DNA of 5,069 bases from an uncultured Pseudomonadota bacterium (lineage in GTDB: Bacteria; Bdellovibrionota_B; Oligoflexia; Oligoflexales; Bog-1112), in NCBI GenBank assembly GCA_937896265.1, contig CALBMD010000435.1, positions 1 through 5,069 of the forward strand, given 5' to 3'. The number at the start of each line of letters is the position of its first letter. Position 1 is the stretch's first letter. The notes under the pieces are model-generated. The model made no database searches. It was given only the letters and a program-made list of their open reading frames with translations, and was not told the DNA's origin. The position numbers and the translations under genes are program-made. Of the stretch, positions 1 to 4,624 are shown one piece after another.

Positions 1-27
1 GAGTTCAGACGTGTGCTCTTCCGATCT
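1..27 (+). other. Illumina TruSeq adapter remnant (not genomic)
   Basis: The first 27 bases, beginning GAGTTCAGAC and ending TTCCGATCT, are identical as I remember it to the 3' 27 bases of the standard TruSeq read-2 / indexed adapter. Genomic-looking coding sequence starts immediately afterwards, at base 28 or 29. This is residual library adapter at a contig end, not biological sequence, and it marks the adjoining bases as coming from the terminus of a sequencing insert. Confidence 0.97.
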
Positions 28-28
28 T

Positions 29-121
29 ATTGCTGATAACGTTGGAGACTGTGTAGGGGACACTGCAGGTATGGGTGCCGATATCTACGAATCATATGTA
101 GGTACTATGCTTTCTGCTATT
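29..121 (+). CDS. hppA: Membrane-bound proton/sodium-translocating pyrophosphatase, internal fragment (chimeric end)
   Basis: The plus strand read from base 29 gives IADNVGDCVGDTAGMGADIY followed by ESYVGTMLSAI. The DNVGD..GD.AGMGAD..ESY pattern is a signature of the integral-membrane H+/Na+-pumping pyrophosphatases, where it supplies Asp residues that bind Mg2+-pyrophosphate near the membrane interface. The family is about 650-800 residues with 15-17 membrane helices, so only about 31 residues from the middle of the protein are present, with no start or stop of its own. The 5' side is adapter. On the 3' side the frame stays open into the antisense of the CheD-CheB gene and reaches a stop at 182-184, but family resemblance fades around bases 115-130. 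The missing parts show that this is a scrap joined to unrelated DNA, not a local gene. Its cation specificity cannot be read from this piece. Confidence 0.85.
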
Positions 122-960
122 ATTTTATCTTTAATGATGGGCCCTGTTATCTCGATATCTGTAACCGATGGCTTTTGCGTGTAATCGACAGCGCCAAGTT
201 CCAAAGCTCGAAACACTTCGTTGCCATCTTCTAGATTGAGAGAGGTAATCATGACAACAGGAACCAACATCTGAGGAAGATCCTGCTCTAACCACTTGAC
301 CCCTGACTTACCAGGCATTTGAACATCTAGGGTAATGACATCAGGTCTTACTTTTTTTATGATCTCACTGGCTTCCATAGTGCTAGCTACCGGTGGCAGA
401 GCTTCAAATCGTTGATCCTCAGTTAAGATTTGGCTGAGTAACTGGCGGATTGTCAAAGAGGCATCGATAATCAATACCTTGATCGGAGGATTTTGTGTCT
501 TTACAATATTAGCTACTTGCACTCTGCCACTTGGAATATGAAAGATGGCTTTTCGGCCAGAGGGTCCTCCTACAGACTCATTTTTTACAGCTATGCCATA
601 AAATTTCAGAAGCTTGCGAGCAAGCTTTACGTTCTCCAAGCCAATGCGGGAGGCGTTGCCGTTATTTTCACTGTTAGCTCCACCGATGATCTTAGCAGTC
701 AGCTCAAATACATCTACTCCATAACGCTGGTATAGCTCTTCGATAAGATAAGGGATAGCAATATCTCCATAACGCAAACCTTCATCACGACTGCAATCTT
801 TTGGTGCATCAGGCATTGCATAATGAGTTACTCCTCCTACCTTACGCTCTGTAGAATATAAAAATACCGAGACACAAGAACCTAATACCGTCGAAACTGT
901 AGTAGGTGAGGCACTAACTGCTAGTTCAGCCACATTGAGATATAGTTTCTTTTCTGTCAT
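85..960 (-). CDS. Chemoreceptor glutamine deamidase CheD fused to a CheB-type receiver domain, 3'-truncated by chimera
   Basis: Residues 1 to about 153 are CheD, which deamidates receptor glutamines to glutamates. They include LGSC with the expected nucleophile Cys29, GGVTHYAMP with catalytic His46, the GGA motif at 93-95, IGLENV at 106-111 and VGGPSGR at 130-136. A linker of about seven residues leads to a CheB-like receiver from residue 160: KVLIIDAS, PDVITLDVQMPGKSG with phospho-acceptor Asp212, MITS with Thr239, and GAVDYTQKP with Lys263. The acidic pair usually seen as DD is Asp166-Ala167, so one Mg2+ ligand is missing. A CheB methylesterase domain (GxGxS family) would be expected next, but the sequence breaks into the hppA chimera at about residue 275-285, so its presence is unknown. 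ATG at 958-960 lies two bases after the cheR stop, with no strong Shine-Dalgarno, which suggests translational coupling. CheD and receiver identities are secure; the order of domains is seen directly in one open frame. Confidence 0.9.
   Translation of the reverse strand: MTEKKLYLNVAELAVSASPTTVSTVLGSCVSVFLYSTERKVGGVTHYAMPDAPKDCSRDEGLRYGDIAIPYLIEELYQRYGVDVFELTAKIIGGANSENNGNASRIGLENVKLARKLLKFYGIAVKNESVGGPSGRKAIFHIPSGRVQVANIVKTQNPPIKVLIIDASLTIRQLLSQILTEDQRFEALPPVASTMEASEIIKKVRPDVITLDVQMPGKSGVKWLEQDLPQMLVPVVMITSLNLEDGNEVFRALELGAVDYTQKPSVTDIEITGPIIKDKIIAESIVPTYDS
110..135. other. Probable chimeric junction between hppA and the CheD-CheB gene
   Basis: Left of this interval the plus strand encodes recognisable pyrophosphatase. 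Right of it the minus strand encodes recognisable CheB receiver (conserved Lys-Pro at 169-174, then GPIIKDKI). Neither gene is complete, and they face each other through the junction. The exact breakpoint cannot be fixed because both frames are open across it. The last dozen or so residues of the minus-strand frame, ending at the TAG at 85-87, are therefore probably antisense hppA and not real CheB sequence. Confidence 0.75.
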
Positions 961-962
961 GG

Positions 963-1826
963 TTAATTCTTTTTAAAGATCGAAGGGCCGGTGCTTATCC
1001 AGAAATGCTCAATACCTTGCAAGGATTCAGAATGACCTATGCAGAGAAACTCTTGACTTTTAGTGGCTTCAAAAAGTTTATTACTAACTTTTTGGATAGT
1101 ATATGGAGCAAAATAAATCAAAACATTGCGGCATAGCACGAGATCAAATTTTTCTTGGCTCGGTAATCCTGATGTAATTAAATTATGTTGCTCAAAGCTT
1201 ACATGCGATTTGACATTGTTTTTAATCCTAAACCAATTTTCGATAGAACCGTGACCAAAATCTAAGCACGAATGATATTCTTGAGGTATTTCGTAGCTGC
1301 GCTCAAAGGGATAGACTGCATTTTTGGCAAAGTTTATAACTTCAGAATCAATGTCGGTGCCAAGAATTTGAAAAGTTCTATCTTTAGGCATATGTCTATC
1401 AAGAAGCATGGCCAGGGTATAGGCTTCCTCACCGCTCGATGAAGCTGCCGACCAAGCACGAAAATTTTTTGACTTACTTTTTAGCCAATTCGGCAAAATA
1501 GTAGAGAGAATATAGTCAAAATGTTTCTTTTCTCGAAAAAAATCGGTCTTATTAGTCGTCAAAAGGTTGATGAAGTATTGCCAATCTTGATGATTTAATG
1601 GCAGCTTTTCTAAATAGTGACGATATTCGGAGTAGCTGTTAAATTCTTTAGAAGATAGACAGGAGCGTAGTCTGGTTTTAACTAGATCTTGTTTAGATGC
1701 TTTAAGGGAAATCCCAGCTTTCTCTTCTATTGTTTCACAGAAGAAGAGAAAGTCCTCTTCACTGAGCTCTAAAGAAGAATCAGCTGCTTTTAGGCTAGAG
1801 TTTGGATTAAGTTTACTGGTTGACAT
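963..1826 (-). CDS. cheR: Chemotaxis protein methyltransferase CheR
   Basis: CheR is a cytoplasmic enzyme that transfers methyl from S-adenosylmethionine to specific glutamates in the receptor signalling domain, setting adaptation. The 287-residue length is normal for the family (about 270-290). An N-terminal helical subdomain spans about 22-90 and leads to TNKTDFFRE at 91-99, the CheR signature. It is followed by the SAM-binding motif region RAWSAASSSGEE at 123-134, an acidic GTDID at 156-160, the hallmark LCRNVLIYF at 231-239 with Asn234 near SAM, and GHSESL at 264-269. An extra stretch of about 20 polar residues, rich in Ser, precedes the first domain. The gene starts 17 bases after the receptor stop, with a weak GGAAA ribosome site, and ends two bases before the CheD-CheB start, so the three genes form one operon. 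All key motifs are intact. Confidence 0.96.
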   Translation of the reverse strand: MSTSKLNPNSSLKAADSSLELSEEDFLFFCETIEEKAGISLKASKQDLVKTRLRSCLSSKEFNSYSEYRHYLEKLPLNHQDWQYFINLLTTNKTDFFREKKHFDYILSTILPNWLKSKSKNFRAWSAASSSGEEAYTLAMLLDRHMPKDRTFQILGTDIDSEVINFAKNAVYPFERSYEIPQEYHSCLDFGHGSIENWFRIKNNVKSHVSFEQHNLITSGLPSQEKFDLVLCRNVLIYFAPYTIQKVSNKLFEATKSQEFLCIGHSESLQGIEHFWISTGPSIFKKN

Positions 1827-1843
1827 AAACTTTTCCGCTTTAA

Positions 1844-3595
1844 TTAAACTTCCTCAAACTCGGCATTGTTGTAATGGGGTACGTCATTAGTAGCTTTTTT
1901 CAGGATAGCCGGCTCTGAGCTGGTGACATGTGATCTTTTGGCATGTTTCATAGAAATAGTTTTTTTCCGTTCTTTTTTTATCGTCTCAGCGGAACCCAGC
2001 TCTTGGATCTGGTGAAAGACTTCATCTTGATCGTTGGTGCTCTTGCCATTGATAGTTTGCATGAGCTGTTTTATTGTTCTTTTCAAGAATTCAGCTTGTG
2101 ACGATAATTCTTCTGATGCAGAGGCAGATTCTTCGCTGGTAGCAGCGTTCTGCTGAGTTATCTGGTCAAGCTGGCTCATGGCTTTAGCGATTTCGCTGCA
2201 ACCTTTTGCTTGCTCATTGCTTGCGGAGGCGATTTCACTGGCCATATTAGAAACCAGATTAACATTAGTTACTATTTCATCTAAGACAGCGCCACACTGA
2301 TGAGCTACTTTCGTACCTTGCTCTAGCGTGGCTTTGCCTTCGAGAGCAAGGCGGTCCATTTTGTCTTTGGTTTCATCGATGATATGATTGACCTTTTGAA
2401 CACTCTGATCTAAGAGAAGGCCGATTTCTTTTGCTGCATTGCCACTCATTTGGGCAAGATTACCGACTTCCTCGGCGACCACGGCAAAACCTTTGCCATG
2501 CTCACCAGCGCGAGCTGCTTCCACGGAGGCGTTAAAGGATAAAAGCTTAGTTTGAAAGACAATATCATTTATTATCTTTGTTTTTGCTCCTATTTCTTCA
2601 ATGATTTTGACAATTCCAGCTATATCTTGATTATTGTTAGTTACTTGCGTCATAATAGTTTTATTGCTTTCATCAATATCAGACATAGATTTGATCATAG
2701 ATTCAACTACAATTTTTCCTTCTGAAGCTTTTCTTTGCGAGGTATTAGAGTTTTCAGCTGTTGATTTTGAATTTTCGGAATTCTTCGCAATCATTGAGTT
2801 CATTTCTTCAATAGACGCAGCTGTTTCTTCTAAACTAGCTGCTTGTTCAGTTGTCGATTGAGAAAGCTCTTCTGCAGATGATGCAATTTGGTTAGCGGCA
2901 CTGCTAACCTGTGCCGAGCTATCGGTAAGATGGCGTGCTATTTCACTAATAGCTCTGGTTAGGGAACGTAAGACAAAGAAAGCAACTATAATAGAAAGTG
3001 CGATAGAAAAAATAGAGATTAATAAAGTGAGAATAATAGATCGATTTGCCGCAGTGTTGCTTTGTTCAGCCATGTTATTGATCGCATTCTCGTTTGCATT
3101 AACAAGATTTTGGGCTGATTTTAACATCGATGCACGAGCTTCAGCTGCTTCTTTGCCGAGTATAATAGTAGCCATTTCTTTTTGTTGGTCATTTTTTAAA
3201 AAGTCTTGTGCTTTATCAATTATGGCTCGCCAATTGTCGTTTGCAGCCTTGTAAGCTTCAAGCTCCTTTTTGCCCTCTTCGGTGGCAATCGCTAGAAAGC
3301 TACTAGCTATTTTATCTTGTTGCTCTCTAAGCGTATCAAATTTATCCAAAGCGCTAGTAGCTTTGCTAAGCTCTTTGTGGGCGACACTCTCCAAGCTGGC
3401 GATTGCCAGTTGTCGTTGGTAGTCTCTAATATTTGTTACTAGTAATATTCTCTTTAAGTATGTGGAGCTAATTTCTTGCATTGCGTCACGATTTTTGATC
3501 AAGCTGAACTGAGAGATTACGAAGCTTGTAATAAAAGCAAAAATCAGCAATCCAAAAACAGACCATATTTTTCGACTTAAACTCCAACTGTTCAT
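1844..3595 (-). CDS. Methyl-accepting chemotaxis protein, transmembrane, 4-helix-bundle-like sensor
   Basis: This is a 583-residue inner-membrane chemoreceptor. Its layout is a short cytoplasmic N-terminus, TM1 about 10-30, a periplasmic all-helical sensor about 31-185 of the 4HB_MCP type and size, TM2 about 186-209, a short HAMP-like linker, then the long antiparallel signalling coiled coil. The CheA/CheW-binding tip is at 347-380 (FQTKLLSFNASVEAARAGEH, then GKGFAVVAEEV). Methylation regions matching the AxxEE-type consensus lie at 250-265 (EQAASLEETAAS) and 484-496 (ATSEESASAS). Against E. coli Tsr recalled from memory, each arm appears about three heptads longer. After about 512 there is a 70-residue polar tail with a basic cluster (KKERKK, 540-545), ending EFEEV. 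No classical NWETF-type CheR tether is seen. ATG at 3593-3595 is preceded by AGGAGA at good spacing. It heads the operon with cheR and the CheD-CheB gene, whose products should modify it. The ligand is unknown. Confidence 0.95.
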   Translation of the reverse strand: MNSWSLSRKIWSVFGLLIFAFITSFVISQFSLIKNRDAMQEISSTYLKRILLVTNIRDYQRQLAIASLESVAHKELSKATSALDKFDTLREQQDKIASSFLAIATEEGKKELEAYKAANDNWRAIIDKAQDFLKNDQQKEMATIILGKEAAEARASMLKSAQNLVNANENAINNMAEQSNTAANRSIILTLLISIFSIALSIIVAFFVLRSLTRAISEIARHLTDSSAQVSSAANQIASSAEELSQSTTEQAASLEETAASIEEMNSMIAKNSENSKSTAENSNTSQRKASEGKIVVESMIKSMSDIDESNKTIMTQVTNNNQDIAGIVKIIEEIGAKTKIINDIVFQTKLLSFNASVEAARAGEHGKGFAVVAEEVGNLAQMSGNAAKEIGLLLDQSVQKVNHIIDETKDKMDRLALEGKATLEQGTKVAHQCGAVLDEIVTNVNLVSNMASEIASASNEQAKGCSEIAKAMSQLDQITQQNAATSEESASASEELSSQAEFLKRTIKQLMQTINGKSTNDQDEVFHQIQELGSAETIKKERKKTISMKHAKRSHVTSSEPAILKKATNDVPHYNNAEFEEV

Positions 3596-3668
3596 TTATC
3601 TCTCCTAAAAAATTTAAAATTCTTCACGCTGCTTTTCAGTGGTTTTTTATTAAGGGTAAATTCGAAGC

Positions 3669-3689
3669 ATAAATACGTTTCGGATTTAT
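3669..3689. promoter_or_regulatory. Imperfect inverted repeat, candidate operator upstream of the receptor gene
   Basis: The plus-strand arms ATAAATACG (3669-3677) and CGGATTTAT (3681-3689) are inverted repeats with one mismatch in nine, separated by TTT. The site sits about 74-94 bases upstream of the receptor ATG, where an operator or activator site would be expected. The two-fold symmetry suits a dimeric DNA-binding protein, but AT-rich intergenic DNA produces such repeats by chance, and no regulator gene is in view. Confidence 0.25.
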
Positions 3690-3772
3690 TGAAAAAGAAT
3701 CAATTGTTTTGTAACTAGCTTAATATATTAGGAATTTTTTGATGCTAACGCATAGAAAACGAAATCATCGAT

Positions 3773-3801
3773 AAAAAGCCACGCGGAGGTAGATCCTTCG
3801 C
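3773..3801 (-). terminator. Second, weaker hairpin with T-run downstream of adenylate kinase
   Basis: On the minus strand GCGAAGG and CCTCCGC (3795-3801 and 3783-3789) pair with one A-C mismatch around a five-base loop. Five bases later come five Ts (3777-3773). It resembles a weak intrinsic terminator for the kinase transcript and would insulate the receptor operon. The gap between stem and T-run and the mismatch keep confidence modest. Confidence 0.35.
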
Positions 3802-3817
3802 CTTCAGCTCAGGACAT

Positions 3818-3843
3818 GTCTTTGGCGTTTTCCAGCCAAAGAC
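3818..3843 (-). terminator. Perfect 9-bp stem-loop just after the adenylate kinase stop
   Basis: The arms GTCTTTGGC (3818-3826) and GCCAAAGAC (3835-3843) are exactly complementary around an eight-base loop, and the stem begins three bases after the TAA of the upstream kinase gene. The position fits transcript-end formation or 3'-end protection of that mRNA. No T-run follows it directly on the minus strand. It may therefore act with the next hairpin, or be a stabilising structure and not a true rho-independent terminator. Confidence 0.5.
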
Positions 3844-3846
3844 TAG

Positions 3847-4494
3847 TTACAATTTCGAGAAGTGTTGCACTGGAATAAGCTTAAACACCTCACCAGCGGC
3901 TGCTAGTGCACCGCCATCGTTATTAGCTATAACAAAAGCTTTGCCGGGAAACTTATTATTTAAAAAAGCAATGCAATCTTGCTGATGCTTTTCAATTTCT
4001 TCTATCGTCTGTATATCTCGCCTTCTTGAAGTATCTTTCTCCCGGCGGGCGTGAATTTCTTTGCTCTCTGGTTTCAAAAAAACCACTATCTTAGGCTGCA
4101 AAATAGCGACCACTGAGTTACTCAAACCTTCGACATATTTGCCATCTGCTCCTAGAATTAAAGTGTGGGTATCTACGATTGCCAATTCATAAGAACTATC
4201 AGCTAACGCTTTACGAATATTATGTGCCGCCTGATTTGCTCGAGCGTGCTGGTGCTCAGCCGTGTCCTTGCGGAGGCTGTCACGATCCATACTAGTCGGT
4301 GCGAGTTTTTTCATCTCCGTGCCATAAGATAAATATAAAGCCTGTACACCGCGTTTTTTCAATTCACCAATGACAGTCGATTTGCCACTACCTGGAATTC
4401 CACTAATCACCATAATTTTTTTGGCAACAACATCCGCAAACAGCATAGTAGTGCTCAAGAGCAGCGATAATGAGAGCATGAAACGAGGCAACAT
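3847..4494 (-). CDS. Archaeal-type adenylate kinase (AdkA family) with N-terminal signal peptide
   Basis: From residue 25 the 215-residue protein follows the archaeal adenylate kinase pattern (ATP + AMP to 2 ADP), not the usual bacterial Adk. It has a KKIMVISGIPGSGKST P-loop (Walker A 32-40, Lys38), acidic-basic MDRDSLRKDT at 69-78, IVDTHTLI at 106-113, VVFLKPESKEIHARREKD at 137-154 and SRRRDIQTIEEIEKHQ at 156-171, whose Arg cluster matches the lid region. The family is normally about 190 residues and starts almost at the P-loop strand. Here about 24 extra residues precede it: Arg4, a hydrophobic core at 6-19, then LFA-DVVA-KK, which looks like a Sec signal peptide cleavable after Ala20 or Ala24. 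The start at 4492-4494 is supported by GGAG five bases upstream; later Met17 and Met28 lack such a site. It appears to be transcribed alone. An uncleaved membrane anchor, or a related small-molecule kinase activity, remains possible. Confidence 0.85.
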   Translation of the reverse strand: MLPRFMLSLSLLLSTTMLFADVVAKKIMVISGIPGSGKSTVIGELKKRGVQALYLSYGTEMKKLAPTSMDRDSLRKDTAEHQHARANQAAHNIRKALADSSYELAIVDTHTLILGADGKYVEGLSNSVVAILQPKIVVFLKPESKEIHARREKDTSRRRDIQTIEEIEKHQQDCIAFLNNKFPGKAFVIANNDGGALAAAGEVFKLIPVQHFSKL

Positions 4495-4508
4495 AAAATC
4501 TCCTTTTT
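4495..4508 (-). promoter_or_regulatory. Ribosome binding site fixing the long start of the kinase gene
   Basis: On the minus strand AAAAAGGAGATTTT leads straight into ATG, giving a GGAG core with five-base spacing. This favours the 4494 start, and so the signal-peptide form, over the internal ATGs encoding Met17 and Met28. Confidence 0.8.
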
Positions 4509-4511
4509 ATA

Positions 4512-4532
4512 GCAACACCGGATTGGTGCAGC
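4512..4532 (-). other. Stem-loop at the predicted 5' end of the kinase mRNA
   Basis: CACC (4516-4519) pairs with GGTG (4525-4528) around a five-base loop, and after a two-base internal mismatch GC pairs with GC outside it. The structure would lie within the first bases of the transcript starting from the predicted promoter. A 5'-terminal hairpin there could slow mRNA decay. The pairing is short and may be incidental. Confidence 0.3.
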
Positions 4533-4534
4533 GC

Positions 4535-4564
4535 ATAGTAAAATTGAGATTAAAACGAAGTCAA
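4535..4564 (-). promoter_or_regulatory. Sigma-70-type promoter candidate for the kinase gene
   Basis: Reading the minus strand, TTGACT (4559-4564, five of six to TTGACA) is followed after 18 bases by TACTAT (4535-4540, four of six to TATAAT). Transcription would begin near 4528, about 34 bases before the kinase ATG. The location in the 130-base gap between two same-strand genes supports separate transcription of the kinase gene. Confidence 0.5.
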
Positions 4565-4624
4565 ATCAAAAATATCAGAACGCCAGACGATCCCAACCCC
4601 GCCTTTTGAATGAAGTCGTTAAGA

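Larger units (their letters stand above)
3596..3846. other. Intergenic region between adenylate kinase and receptor operon
   Basis: This 251-base AT-rich stretch contains no convincing gene. Reading in the direction of transcription (minus strand), it holds a hairpin three bases after the kinase stop (3818-3843), a second weaker hairpin followed by five Ts (3773-3801), a perfect ten-base palindrome TAATATATTA (3721-3730), an imperfect inverted repeat (3669-3689), and the receptor ribosome site AGGAGA about six bases before its ATG. A promoter for the chemotaxis operon should lie between about 3620 and 3770. I find only weak sigma-70-like boxes there and no clear sigma-28 (flagellar) or sigma-54 consensus, so I do not call one. 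Confidence 0.7.

Noticed and set aside
29..184. A natural small membrane protein formed by the plus-strand frame ending at 182-184
   Set aside because: The N-terminal side is an internal pyrophosphatase signature starting straight after adapter, and the C-terminal side is antisense CheB, so the frame is an accident of the join.
493..735. Open frame on the plus strand inside the CheD-CheB gene
   Set aside because: It is antisense to conserved CheD sequence with intact motifs, resembles no family I know and has no ribosome site; it is a by-product of the real gene.
2634..3254. Two plus-strand open frames (2634-2861 and 3027-3254) opposite the receptor gene
   Set aside because: Both are antisense to the coiled-coil or sensor region of the chemoreceptor. 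Their hydrophobic composition is what antisense of Lys/Glu/Ala-rich helices gives.
3620..3770. Sigma-28 or sigma-54 promoter for the chemotaxis operon
   Set aside because: TCCGAAAC near 3680 partly resembles a sigma-28 -10 box, but no matching TAAA box lies at the right distance, and no GG/GC pair with sigma-54 spacing was found.
3813..3820. Perfect palindrome GACATGTC beside the kinase terminator hairpin
   Set aside because: Eight-base palindromes are common by chance, and this one overlaps the stem of the stronger hairpin.
4370..4609. Plus-strand open frame crossing the kinase start and its leader
   Set aside because: It is antisense to the P-loop and signal peptide and runs through the promoter region, with no family resemblance.
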